A DNA stretch of 64,000 nucleotides. Source: Pseudomonas neuropathica. GTDB lineage: Bacteria > Pseudomonadota > Gammaproteobacteria > Pseudomonadales > Pseudomonadaceae. Below are positions 56,089-64,000 of the stretch, one piece after another. The notes beneath the pieces were generated by a model, which saw only the letters and a program-made list of their open reading frames with translations, had not been told where the DNA came from and did not search any database. The stretch is from positions 248,001-312,000 of the forward strand of contig NZ_JACOPX010000001.1 in assembly GCF_015461835.1 (NCBI RefSeq). Reading direction: 5' to 3'. The number at the start of each line of letters is the position of its first letter. Within the stretch, counting starts at the first letter, position 1. Both the position numbers and the translations under genes were made by a program.

Positions 56089-58524
56089 GTGTTCAACTCG
56101 TGGCCCCGTACCCTTTCCGTCGCTATTGCGCTGGCAACGCTGACGACTTCAGCGCTGGCGCAAGACCTCACGTTCAACCTGCCGGCCGGCCCTCTGGCCA
56201 GTACGCTCAACGCCATTGCCGGCCAGAGCGGGCAGATCATTTCCCTGGAGCCGGCGCTGGTGCAGGGTAAACGTGCGCCGGCGGTCATCGGGCAAATGCC
56301 GGCCGAGCAAGCGCTGCAAAAAGCACTGGCGGGCAGTGGTTTGCAGCTACGCGTCACGGGGCAAGGCAACTTCAGTGTCGAGCCCGCCATCGACAGCAAT
56401 GCGGCGTTGCAACTGGATGCCACCAACATCGTTGAACGCAGCTTCGACGCCACCACCGAAGGCTCCGGCTCTTACGCCGCGCGCGCCGTGACCATCGGCA
56501 AAGGCACGCACACGCTCAAGGAAATTCCGCAATCGGTCACGGTGATGACCCGCAAGCAGATGGACGACCAGGACCTCGTCGATCTCAAAGACGCGGTCAA
56601 CAAAACCACCGGCCTGGTCGGCCTGCAGGGCGTGGGCAAAGGCATGATCATTACCTCGCGCGGTTTTCAGATCGACGACTGGCAGTACGACGGCGTGCCG
56701 ATCCCGCGCAACACCTACGCGTTGGGCAACTGGGCCACACAGGACCTGATTTTCTTCGATCGCCTGGAAATTCTGCGCGGCGCCTCCGGCCTGCTGCAAG
56801 GCACTGGCAGCCCCGGCGGCGCGATCAATCTGGTGCGCAAGCGCGGCCAGAACAAGCCCGCCGTGACCATCACCGGCAAGGCCGGCTCGTGGGATCACTA
56901 CGGCCTGCAACTGGATGCCGGTGGCCCGCTGAACAGCAGCGGCACGGTACGTGGTCGTTTTGTCGCCGACGAAGACCAGAGCCAGTCGTTCGTCGATTAC
57001 GAATGGAGTAAAACCCACTCGCTCTACGGCGCACTGGACTTCGATCTAAGCGACGACACCACCCTCGGTCTGGCCATCAGCAACTCCGATGGCGAGTCAC
57101 GCCCGATGATTCGTGGCCTGCCCCGCTACGCCGACGGCAAGCCGCTGAATGTGCCGCGCTCGACCTACGGCGGCGCACGCTGGAACCATCTGGACATCGA
57201 CGTCACCACGCTTTACGCCGATCTCGAGCACCGCTTCAACGACGATTGGGCGTTCAAGGTCGGCGCGGTGCGCATGGACGAAACCAACAAGGGCAAAAGC
57301 CAGCGCCTGCAAACCAGCGGCGACGGGATCAACGCCGATGGCAGCGGCATTCAATACGCCGATTTCGTCACCGATTTCGACGCGACCAAGCTCGGTCTCG
57401 ACATGAACGTCACCGGCCACTTCGAAGCCTTGTCCATGGCCCATGAAGTGATGCTCGGCGGCAACTACTCGAAATACACCAGCGACGACAAAATCGCCCG
57501 AACCTTCAATAACAACACCACCGATACCATTTTCGGCATCGATCACGATCGACCGGACATCAGCTACGAAGGGATTCTCAACACAGCGGGCGGTCAAGCC
57601 ACGCCGAGCAAATACGAGATCCGCCAGAAAGGTTTGTATGGCAGTTGGCGGATCAAGCCGATCGAGCCGCTGACCCTGGTGCTCGGCTCGCGCGTCAGCT
57701 GGTATGACTACAGCTATCAGTACGCGACGCAAAGAGCCTTCAACCCTGCGATCGCGCAACCGGACAGCACCGTGACGGAAACCGGCGTCGTCACACCGTA
57801 CGCCGGCATCGTCTACGACTTGAGCCGCGAGTGGGCCGTGTACGCCAGCTACACCGATGTGTTCGAGCCACAGACCAACCGCGACGCGAGCGGCGCCACG
57901 CTTAAGCCCGTGGTTGGCAGCAACTACGAGGTCGGCCTCAAGGGCGAATTGATGGATGGCCGGGTAAATACCTCGCTGGCGCTATTCCGCTATGACCAGG
58001 AAAACCGCGCCATCAACGACCTCGCGTCGGGCATGGTCTGCGACGGTTGGTATTGCTCCAACGCCGCCGGCAAAGTCCGCAGCCAGGGGATCGAAGCCGA
58101 GATCAGCGGCGAAGTCCTGAACAACCTGCAACTGTTCGCCGGCTACACCTATAACACCACCAAGTACCTCGATGACCCGGACAACGAAGGCAAGGTCTTC
58201 AGCACCTGGACGCCGAAACACATGCTGCGGGTCTGGGGCGATTACCAGTTCAGCGGCGACTGGGAACGCGTCAGCACAGGTTTGGGCTTCACCACCCAGA
58301 GCCATACGCTCGGTTATGAACACACTTACGATGTCGGCGGTTACACCGTGTGGAGCGCCCGCCTCGGTTACCAGTTGAGCAAGGAAATCGGCCTGGCGGT
58401 GAACGCCAACAACCTGTTCGACAAGCGCTACTACACCGCCGCGTACAACCAGCTCAACGGCAACAACAACTTTGGTGACCCGCGCAATGTGATGTTCAGC
58501 GTGAAGTACACGCCCGAATTTTGA
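56089..58524 (+). CDS. TonB-dependent siderophore receptor with STN signalling domain
   Basis: An 811-residue outer-membrane transducer. A signal peptide ('LSVAIALATLTTSALA') precedes an STN domain (about 25-105: 'LTFNLPAGPLASTLNAIAGQ', 'QALQKALAGSGLQLRV'), then the plug ('LKEIPQSVTVMTRKQMDDQ', 'LEILRGASGLLQGTGSPGG') and the beta barrel ending in Phe ('FSVKYTPEF'). The STN domain contacts FecR, so uptake of the cognate siderophore should activate the upstream sigma factor. GTG at 56089 has AGGAG six bases upstream. Ends at a long hairpin terminator. Confidence 0.95.
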   Translation: MFNSWPRTLSVAIALATLTTSALAQDLTFNLPAGPLASTLNAIAGQSGQIISLEPALVQGKRAPAVIGQMPAEQALQKALAGSGLQLRVTGQGNFSVEPAIDSNAALQLDATNIVERSFDATTEGSGSYAARAVTIGKGTHTLKEIPQSVTVMTRKQMDDQDLVDLKDAVNKTTGLVGLQGVGKGMIITSRGFQIDDWQYDGVPIPRNTYALGNWATQDLIFFDRLEILRGASGLLQGTGSPGGAINLVRKRGQNKPAVTITGKAGSWDHYGLQLDAGGPLNSSGTVRGRFVADEDQSQSFVDYEWSKTHSLYGALDFDLSDDTTLGLAISNSDGESRPMIRGLPRYADGKPLNVPRSTYGGARWNHLDIDVTTLYADLEHRFNDDWAFKVGAVRMDETNKGKSQRLQTSGDGINADGSGIQYADFVTDFDATKLGLDMNVTGHFEALSMAHEVMLGGNYSKYTSDDKIARTFNNNTTDTIFGIDHDRPDISYEGILNTAGGQATPSKYEIRQKGLYGSWRIKPIEPLTLVLGSRVSWYDYSYQYATQRAFNPAIAQPDSTVTETGVVTPYAGIVYDLSREWAVYASYTDVFEPQTNRDASGATLKPVVGSNYEVGLKGELMDGRVNTSLALFRYDQENRAINDLASGMVCDGWYCSNAAGKVRSQGIEAEISGEVLNNLQLFAGYTYNTTKYLDDPDNEGKVFSTWTPKHMLRVWGDYQFSGDWERVSTGLGFTTQSHTLGYEHTYDVGGYTVWSARLGYQLSKEIGLAVNANNLFDKRYYTAAYNQLNGNNNFGDPRNVMFSVKYTPEF

Positions 58525-58540
58525 GGACAGCGTTAAGTAC

Positions 58541-58580
58541 AAAAACAGAAAGCCTGCTTTTCAAAGCAGGCTTTCTGTTT
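58541..58580. terminator. Bidirectional terminator between receptor and isochorismatase-like copy 2
   Basis: aaaacagaaagcctgctttt / caaagcaggctttctgtttt: a near-continuous 18-bp stem with A and T runs on both sides. Stem core matches terminators at 35064 and 40949. Confidence 0.92.
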
Positions 58581-58594
58581 TCGGTCGCGTCGGC

Positions 58595-59227
58595 TTACTT
58601 CTGCTGAGCCGTCAACGCCGAGTAGCTGTTCATCAGGTTGCGGTAGTTAGGGATCCGCTGCGACAGCAGATTGCCCAAGCCTTCAATATCGTTGCGCCAG
58701 TCGCGGTGCAGCTCACAGGCTACCGAGAACCAGTTCATCATCTGTGCGCCAGCCTGGGTCATGCGGCTCCACGCGGCTTGCTGCACGGTGGTGTTGAAGG
58801 TCCCAGACGCATCAGTCACCACAAACACATCAAACCCCTCCGCCAGCGCCGACAAGGTCGGGAACGCTACGCAAACATCCGTGACTACACCGGCAATGAT
58901 GATCTGCTTGCGCCCGGTAGCTTTGATCGCCTTCACGAAATCTTCGTTGTCCCAAGCGTTGATCTGACCTGGACGAGCGATGTACGGCGCGTCCGGGAAC
59001 ATCTCTTTCAGTTCCGGTACCAGCGGGCCGTTCGGGCCTTGTTCGAAACTGGTGGTGAGGATGGTCGGCAGTTCGAAGAACTTCGCCAGATCCGCCAGGG
59101 CCAGCACATTGTTCTTGAACTCGTTTGGCGAGAAGTCCTGAACCAGGGAAATCAGCCCGGTCTGGTGGTCGACCAGCAGCACGATAGCGTCGTCTTTGTT
59201 CAGGCGGTTGTAGGTTGGAGTGGTCAT
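58595..59227 (-). CDS. Isochorismatase-fold hydrolase (YcaC-like), copy 2
   Basis: A 210-residue cysteine hydrolase identical in all residues to the product of 40995-41627, with D20 and C119 conserved. The DNA differs by many synonymous changes interspersed with long identical blocks, and the stop codon is TAA instead of TAG. Promoter regions are also partly conserved (ttgttgttgcgttcaagttg block, inverted ggataaa element). Both copies sit just past a terminator with the same stem, on the minus strand. Confidence 0.92.
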   Translation of the reverse strand: MTTPTYNRLNKDDAIVLLVDHQTGLISLVQDFSPNEFKNNVLALADLAKFFELPTILTTSFEQGPNGPLVPELKEMFPDAPYIARPGQINAWDNEDFVKAIKATGRKQIIIAGVVTDVCVAFPTLSALAEGFDVFVVTDASGTFNTTVQQAAWSRMTQAGAQMMNWFSVACELHRDWRNDIEGLGNLLSQRIPNYRNLMNSYSALTAQQK

Positions 59228-59303
59228 GGTGGGCGTCCCTTTTCAATGTTGGAAAGTTGTTGTTGCGTTCAAGTTGTGTACAGGTTACTGACGCATCGAA
59301 GAG

Positions 59304-59331
59304 GGATAAATCGGTTGAAATGGGTTTTACC
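59304..59331. promoter_or_regulatory. Inverted repeat upstream of isochorismatase-like copy 2
   Basis: ggataaa (59304-59310) and ttttacc (59325-59331), spaced as in copy 1 (41703-41730), with one mismatched arm base. The rest of the 320-base gap 59228-59547 holds no gene; it includes the copy 2 promoter and the LuxR leader. Confidence 0.45.
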
Positions 59332-59547
59332 GTCAACCTGAACAGGACAATTCAACGAGGGTATTCCCTTCGTTCCCGCATTGAAGCCAGTAAATTCAGG
59401 GTTATTAGCTAATAACACCTTCATTAAACCGTCGCTCAAACGTTGTACTAGGATAGGATCCAAGTCTGCGGTTTTTCGTCGACCAAGGAGATCGTCGACG
59501 GTACCGCAGACGTTTTTGAATTAACGCCTCTCAGGGATGACACGCAT

Positions 59548-60294
59548 ATGAATTCACACTTGTTCCCCCACATCGGCAAGGTCATCGCCAGCACCGGCAG
59601 CCGGCACTTTCCGCGCATGTTGCATGACCTGATCCTGACGCAACTGGCGGTAGACGCCACGCACATCCGGCAGATGCGCGTCGAACCGGTGGGCCGCGCG
59701 TCGAGCCGCAGTGAGCCGGAGCCGCTGAAAGAGTCGGCGCTGCTCGCCGAAACGGTGTTTTCCGAACACAGTGCGGCGGCCCACCACTTACAGAACCCGC
59801 CGGCCACGACCAGCGCGGACGCCTCGCAACTGCACCTGACCCGGCGCAAGGACGGCTATCGCTACGTGATTTCGGTGTACCGCAACGGCGAATCACAGCG
59901 TTTCTCCGCGCAGGAACGCAGCCTGTTACAGGACATTTCCCCGGTGCTGCTGCCGATGGTGGAAAAACACATCAACGCCCTGCAACCGGCCACCCCCGAT
60001 CCACAAATTCCCTCCGAAGCAGCCGAAGGCAGCGGCCTGGAAACCTTGCGCCTGCGCTTCGACGAGCGCCTGGAGCAACTGGGGTTGAGCCTGTCCAACC
60101 GCGAAACCGAAGTCTGCGTCGGCCTGCTCGCCGGCCGCACGGCGCCGGAACTGGCCGAGCAGTTGGCGCTGAAGGTCAACACCGTGGAGAGTTATCTGAA
60201 ACGCGCGGCGATCAAATTGGGCATCAGCGGGCGGCATTCGTTGATGCGCTGGATGTATTCGCCGTTGGAGACGTTGGCGTCGAGTGCGGCTTGA
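59548..60294 (+). CDS. LuxR-family regulator, probable lipopeptide-cluster regulator
   Basis: A 248-residue regulator. The C-terminal HTH (about 185-240) has 'LSNRETEVCVGLLAGRTAPELAEQLALKVNTVESYLKRAAIKLG', the LuxR/GerE pattern. The N-terminal region lacks the autoinducer-binding residues of LuxR-type quorum sensors, as in the LuxR regulators flanking cyclic lipopeptide NRPS genes (for example massetolide, viscosin). It is convergent with macB, and sits at the same side of the cluster as in those systems. AGGGATG precedes the start. Regulation of lipopeptide synthesis is inferred. Confidence 0.85.
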   Translation: MNSHLFPHIGKVIASTGSRHFPRMLHDLILTQLAVDATHIRQMRVEPVGRASSRSEPEPLKESALLAETVFSEHSAAAHHLQNPPATTSADASQLHLTRRKDGYRYVISVYRNGESQRFSAQERSLLQDISPVLLPMVEKHINALQPATPDPQIPSEAAEGSGLETLRLRFDERLEQLGLSLSNRETEVCVGLLAGRTAPELAEQLALKVNTVESYLKRAAIKLGISGRHSLMRWMYSPLETLASSAA

Positions 60295-60343
60295 TACGCA
60301 GGGATAACGAGGATTTCAGGTTTTGCGGTGTGTCAGCGGGATT

Positions 60344-60527
60344 ACCCCCCCTCACCCCAGCCCTCTCCCCCCAAGGGGGGCGAGGGGGAAAGGGACCCGA
60401 TCTTTGTGGTTTGCAAAACCTGAGTTCGACTCGGTAGTTCACGTCGGTGCATCTTCAGCAAACACCCCGGTCAGTCCCCTCTCCCTCCGGGCGGTCCGAC
60501 GTTTCGGGAGGGCTAGGGTGAGGGCCG
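60344..60527. repeat. Long intergenic inverted repeat, CCCTCACCCCAGCCCTCTCCC family
   Basis: Outer arms start with ccctcaccccagccctctcc near 60349 and end with gagggctagggtgaggg near 60525. The centre at 60417-60432 is the exact reverse complement of 2981-2996, which marks them as copies of one element in opposite orientation. Lies between convergent luxR and macB genes. Confidence 0.82.
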
Positions 60528-60530
60528 CTT

Positions 60531-62489
60531 TTAATCCCGCGCCAACGCCTCAATCGGATCAAGCCGCGAAGCATTCCGTGCCGGCACAAACCCGAACACA
60601 ATCCCGATCAACGTCGAGCACACCACCGCCGTCAACACCGACGCCAGCGAGAACACCATCTCCCACTCCTTGATAAACACCGAAAACAAATGCCCGATGG
60701 CATATGACAGGGAAATGCCGATCGCCCCGCCCAACAAACACACCATCACCGCCTCCACCAGAAACTGCTGACGAATGTCCGACTGCCGCGCGCCCACCGC
60801 CATGCGAATGCCGATCTCACGGGTCCGTTCAGTCACCGACACCAGCATGATGTTCATCACCCCGATACCGCCGACCACCAGGGAAATCACCGCAATCAGC
60901 GACAGCAGCAACGCCAGCGAGCGGCTGGTTTTCTGCACGGTCTGCAAGACGCTGTCGAGGTTGTTGGTGAAGAAATCCTTGGTGCCGTGGCGTTGCAGCA
61001 GCAGTTGGGTGACGTGCTCTTCCACCACTTTGCTCGGCTGGCCGTCCTTCATGCGCACGCTGATGCTGTCCAGATAACGCTGGCCCAACACCCGCCCGGC
61101 GGCGGTTTCGTAGGGCACCCAGACGTTGAGGGTCTTGCCCGAGGCGAACAGGCTTTTATCTTGCGCGGCCACGCCGATCACCGTGCACGGCAGGTTACCG
61201 ATCAGGATCACCTGGCCCAACGGATCGACGTCTTGCCCGAACAGACGCTGCCGGGTGTTGTGATCGATAACCACCACCTGCGCCTGGCGCCGCGCATCGC
61301 TTTCGCTGAACGGGATGCCCGCGGCCATTTTGATCCCGCGCACCTTGAAGTACTGATCGCTGACGCCGTTGACCTGCGCATCCAGGTCGATATTGCGATA
61401 ACGCAACAACAGGCTGCGGCCGATCATCGGCGTGGCGCTGTCGACGTAGTACAACTGATTCAGCGCGGTGACATCGGCCGGCGTCAGCGTTTCAATGGCG
61501 GCGGCACGTTTGTCGCCATAACTGCTGCCGGGATAGACATCGATGGTGTTGCTGCCAATCGCCGCAATGTCCTTGAGCACGTAGTTCTTCGCGCCCTCCC
61601 CAACTGCGGAAATCGACACCACCGAAGTGATGCCGATGACGATGCCGAGCATGGTCAGCAAGGTACGCATGCGATGCGAGATCAACGCCACCCAGGCCAT
61701 GGCGAACGCTTCTTTGAACAGCCCGAGACTGGCGACCAGGCGACGCGAAGCGGTGGCTTTCGGTGCCACCGGTTCTTCGCTGAGCAGGTGCGTGGTATCG
61801 CGTTCGTTGCTGCGGTCGCTGAGGATTTCGCCGTCGCTGACTTCGATGATGCGCTCGGCATTGGCCGCCACTTTCGGGTCGTGAGTGACCAGAATCACCG
61901 TGTGCCCCGCCGCGTGCAGCTCCAGCAGGATGCGCATGACCTCCTTGCCGCTGGCCGTGTCGAGGGCGCCGGTCGGTTCGTCGGCGAGAATCACTTCGCC
62001 GCCGTTCATCAAGGCGCGGGCGATACTCACGCGCTGTTGCTGACCGCCGGAGAGCTGGCTCGGCCGATGCGTCAAATGGCCTTCCAGACCCAGTCGCGCC
62101 AACAACTCACGGGCACGGGCATGGCGTTGAAGCTGCGGCGTACCGGCGTAAATCGCCGGCATCTCGACGTTGTGCATTGCGCTCAAATGCGGCAGCAAGT
62201 GGTAACGCTGGAAGATGAAACCAAAGTAGTCGCGGCGCAGCTCGGCCAGGGCCTGATTGTCCAGATCGCGGGTTTCCTGGCCGTTGATCCTGTAGCTGCC
62301 GGCGGTGGCGTAATCAAGGCAACCGAGGATGTTCATCAGCGTCGATTTGCCAGAACCGGAGGCACCAATGATCGCCACCATTTCCCCGGCATTGATCGTC
62401 AGATTGATGTTGTTCAGCGCGAGAAACTCGCGGTCGCCAGCGGTGAAACTGCGGGTGATGCCGGTCAGTTGTAGCAGTGGCTCAGTCAT
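60531..62489 (-). CDS. macB: MacB-type ABC exporter (ATPase-permease)
   Basis: A 652-residue ABC transporter with a fused permease. Residues 1 to about 230 form the ATPase: Walker A 'IIGASGSGKSTLMNILG', signature 'LSGGQQQRVSIARAL', Walker B 'VILADEPTGALD'. One TM at about 275, then a periplasmic MacB domain and three more TMs toward the C-terminus ('MNIMLVSVTERTREIGIRMAVG', 'SRLDPIEAL'). With MacA and TolC-like partner it exports from the periplasm; next to lipopeptide NRPS genes it secretes the product. Begins two bases after the macA stop. Confidence 0.96.
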   Translation of the reverse strand: MTEPLLQLTGITRSFTAGDREFLALNNINLTINAGEMVAIIGASGSGKSTLMNILGCLDYATAGSYRINGQETRDLDNQALAELRRDYFGFIFQRYHLLPHLSAMHNVEMPAIYAGTPQLQRHARARELLARLGLEGHLTHRPSQLSGGQQQRVSIARALMNGGEVILADEPTGALDTASGKEVMRILLELHAAGHTVILVTHDPKVAANAERIIEVSDGEILSDRSNERDTTHLLSEEPVAPKATASRRLVASLGLFKEAFAMAWVALISHRMRTLLTMLGIVIGITSVVSISAVGEGAKNYVLKDIAAIGSNTIDVYPGSSYGDKRAAAIETLTPADVTALNQLYYVDSATPMIGRSLLLRYRNIDLDAQVNGVSDQYFKVRGIKMAAGIPFSESDARRQAQVVVIDHNTRQRLFGQDVDPLGQVILIGNLPCTVIGVAAQDKSLFASGKTLNVWVPYETAAGRVLGQRYLDSISVRMKDGQPSKVVEEHVTQLLLQRHGTKDFFTNNLDSVLQTVQKTSRSLALLLSLIAVISLVVGGIGVMNIMLVSVTERTREIGIRMAVGARQSDIRQQFLVEAVMVCLLGGAIGISLSYAIGHLFSVFIKEWEMVFSLASVLTAVVCSTLIGIVFGFVPARNASRLDPIEALARD

Positions 62490-62491
62490 GC

Positions 62492-63640
62492 TCAGGCCCC
62501 CGCCACATTGTTCACCGGATCACCGATCACCACGCGATCGCCTTCTGCCAGACCGGCGTTGATCTGCACTTTGACGTTGTTGTTGATCCCGGTCTGCACG
62601 TTGCGCGACTGCGCGTGGCCCTTGGCGTCGAGTACGCGTACCGGGAAACTGCCGTCGGCATTGCGCGGACCGAGCGCCGCCACCGGCACGGTCAGCACCG
62701 ACTTGGCGGTGTCGAGGATAATGCGCACCTGCGCGGTCATCGAGATGCGCAGGCGATGATCGGGATTGGGCACCTCGAACAAAGCGTTGTAAAACACCGC
62801 GCTGCTTTGCTTTGGCGTGCCGGCGGGCGGCGTTTCAAGAAAGTTCTGTGGCGCCGGGTCGGTGCCGCGCAGTTTCGCGTAGTAACGTTTGTCCTCGCCG
62901 AGAATAGTGAAATACACCTCTTGCCCCGGGGCGATGTGAATTACATCGGCCTCGGACACCTGCGCCTTGACCGTCATGGTGTCCAGATCCGCCAGTTTCA
63001 GCAGAACCGGTGCCAGTTGACTGGCGATCACCGTTTGCCCTTCCTGCGTTACCACGCCAACCACGTCGCCATCGATTGGCGCGACGATCCGCGTGTACGC
63101 CAGATTGACCTTGGCCGTGTCGATCTGGATGTGCGCGCTTTTGATCTGCGCATCCAGCGACATCAGATTGGCCTGCTGCACCTGATAATCCGATTCGGCG
63201 GTTTCGAAGTCCTGGCGCGAGATCGACGCGTCGTCCTGCAAGTTCTTGTAGCGCTCGTAAATCGCTTTGGTCTGCCTGAGCTGAGCCTGGGTCGCGCGTT
63301 TTTGCGCTTGCAGGTTTTCCTCATCAACCTGGGCCTGACGCAAAGTGTTCTGCAACACCAGCGGATCGATTTCCGCCAGCCACTGCCCTTTCTTCACCTT
63401 GTCGCCGACCTTGACCTTGAGCGACTTCAATTGCCCCGACACTTGCGCGCCGACGTCCACTTGCTTGATGCCTTCGAGCAACCCGGTGGCGAGCACCGCG
63501 TTTTCAATATCACTGCGTTCCACCGGGGCAGTCAGGTACTGCGGCGCCTCAGCCGGTGCCTGCACCGCGTAGAACGCCAATCCCGCCACTGCCACCAACG
63601 CCAATCCCATACCGACTTTGCGCAACTTCGACTTTTCCAT
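62492..63640 (-). CDS. macA: MacA-type periplasmic adaptor
   Basis: A 382-residue membrane-fusion protein with an N-terminal TM (about 9-25). It shows the lipoyl/barrel-sandwich halves 'GAQVSGQLKSLKVKVGDKVKKGQWLAEI' and 'IDGDVVGVVTQEGQTVIASQ' around a coiled coil, then beta-barrel and membrane-proximal domains ('PVAALGPRNADGSFPVRVLD'). It links MacB to an outer-membrane channel. Start at 63640; an upstream TTG at 63652 is possible. Located 66 bases downstream of the NRPS end. Confidence 0.95.
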   Translation of the reverse strand: MEKSKLRKVGMGLALVAVAGLAFYAVQAPAEAPQYLTAPVERSDIENAVLATGLLEGIKQVDVGAQVSGQLKSLKVKVGDKVKKGQWLAEIDPLVLQNTLRQAQVDEENLQAQKRATQAQLRQTKAIYERYKNLQDDASISRQDFETAESDYQVQQANLMSLDAQIKSAHIQIDTAKVNLAYTRIVAPIDGDVVGVVTQEGQTVIASQLAPVLLKLADLDTMTVKAQVSEADVIHIAPGQEVYFTILGEDKRYYAKLRGTDPAPQNFLETPPAGTPKQSSAVFYNALFEVPNPDHRLRISMTAQVRIILDTAKSVLTVPVAALGPRNADGSFPVRVLDAKGHAQSRNVQTGINNNVKVQINAGLAEGDRVVIGDPVNNVAGA

Positions 63641-63667
63641 AAATAACCACAAGTCCGTTCAGGGGTG

Positions 63668-63690
63668 AGCCCGGCCAGCGGCCGGGCTCT
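63668..63690. terminator. Stem-loop between NRPS and macA
   Basis: agcccggcc / ggccgggct hairpin with an agc-type loop, lying between the NRPS stop and macA. No T run; possible attenuator or processing site. Confidence 0.45.
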
Positions 63691-63706
63691 GGTAGATAAA
63701 CAACAA

Positions 63707-64000
63707 TCAGGAAACCACTTGGCCGGCCGGCACTTTCAGGCCGTCATGCCACCACGCCGCGAGACTGAAAACGTTGGGCGCCTTGAGAATCGTGAAGTGG
63801 TTGCCCGGCCCGTACCACACCGCCAGATCCGTCACCTGGCGTTGCCAGCCTTCGACCATCGCCGCTTGCTCGCGCTGATTGCCCCACGCATCCAGCGTCG
63901 GGTCATCGACCAGCGCCAGCCGCACCGGCCCGGTGTAGGCCAACTGCGGTTGATAGACCGTGCGCAAGGCTGTGGCGAAAGTGCGGACCGGGCCGTGCAT
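63707..64000 (-). CDS. NRPS C-terminal thioesterase domain, cut off by window edge
   Basis: The last 97 codons of a long minus-strand gene that runs out of the window; the Met at 64000 is internal, not a start. The visible residues include 'PVRLALVDDPTLD', then 'WYGPGNHFTILKAPNVFSLAAWWHDGL', with the catalytic-His motif 'GNHFTIL' of type I thioesterases that release and cyclise peptides. With macAB and luxR downstream, it is likely the terminal module of a cyclic lipopeptide synthetase. Product cannot be determined here. Confidence 0.82.
   Translation of the reverse strand: MHGPVRTFATALRTVYQPQLAYTGPVRLALVDDPTLDAWGNQREQAAMVEGWQRQVTDLAVWYGPGNHFTILKAPNVFSLAAWWHDGLKVPAGQVVS

Noticed and set aside
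60987..62474. 495-aa plus-strand open frame opposite macB
   Set aside because: Antisense to a fully conserved MacB; composition is that of a shadow frame.

Overview
The window is a GC-rich, densely coded stretch of a chromosome from a fluorescent-group Pseudomonas. Three things point there: paired REP sequences with the GAGC-AGGC-TCGC-TCC type core, the lexA2-imuA-imuB-dnaE2 cassette, and a cyclic-lipopeptide type end (NRPS thioesterase, MacA, MacB, LuxR). No integrase, transposase, prophage or CRISPR array was seen. Species was not determined.

Layout. 1-1.5 kb: an SRPBCC-fold protein (cut by the window edge) and an SMP-30-like protein. 1.6-3.5 kb: small stress-type proteins (54 aa acidic protein, YdcH/DUF465, DUF4142, 88 aa acidic protein) among repeats. 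3.7-9.1 kb: a tightly overlapped stressosome-like operon: RsbR, RsbS, RsbT, a fused ATPase/PP2C phosphatase, a histidine kinase and a hybrid kinase. 9.3-15 kb: a UvrA paralogue, a hybrid histidine kinase and a GntR/FCD regulator. 15.2-16.9 kb: a CsgG-like/DUF4810/DUF799 lipoprotein operon. 17.2-22.9 kb: the lexA2-imuA-imuB-dnaE2 mutagenesis cassette with a palindromic operator across the lexA start. 23-30.5 kb: a complete trans-4-hydroxyproline catabolic operon with a divergent PAS-AraC regulator.

30.6-33 kb: a 761-aa protein of unknown function that starts 25 nt downstream of an atypical tRNA with anticodon CTT on the same strand. This is the least explained part of the window. 33.2-41.6 kb: SDR plus AraC pair, D-galactose dehydrogenase, zinc alcohol dehydrogenase, TrmK-like methylase, tautomerase, FrnE-like DsbA protein, SDR, LysR, and an isochorismatase-fold hydrolase. 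42-47 kb: a TonB-dependent siderophore receptor, then a TetR/DJ-1/old-yellow-enzyme electrophile-response group sharing three copies of one operator. 47.3-54.4 kb: FeS-type photolyase-related protein, large PAS hybrid kinase, diguanylate cyclase, MFS transporter. 54.5-58.5 kb: a FecI/FecR/TonB-receptor surface-signalling system. 58.6-59.2 kb: a second isochorismatase-fold hydrolase whose protein is identical to the first. 59.5-64 kb: LuxR regulator, MacB, MacA and the end of an NRPS, interpreted as the tail of a cyclic lipopeptide cluster.

Signalling is over-represented: four histidine kinases (three hybrids), a stressosome, a diguanylate cyclase, an ECF sigma system and eight DNA-binding one-component regulators. 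All functional calls come from reading translated sequence and motifs; no database search was run.
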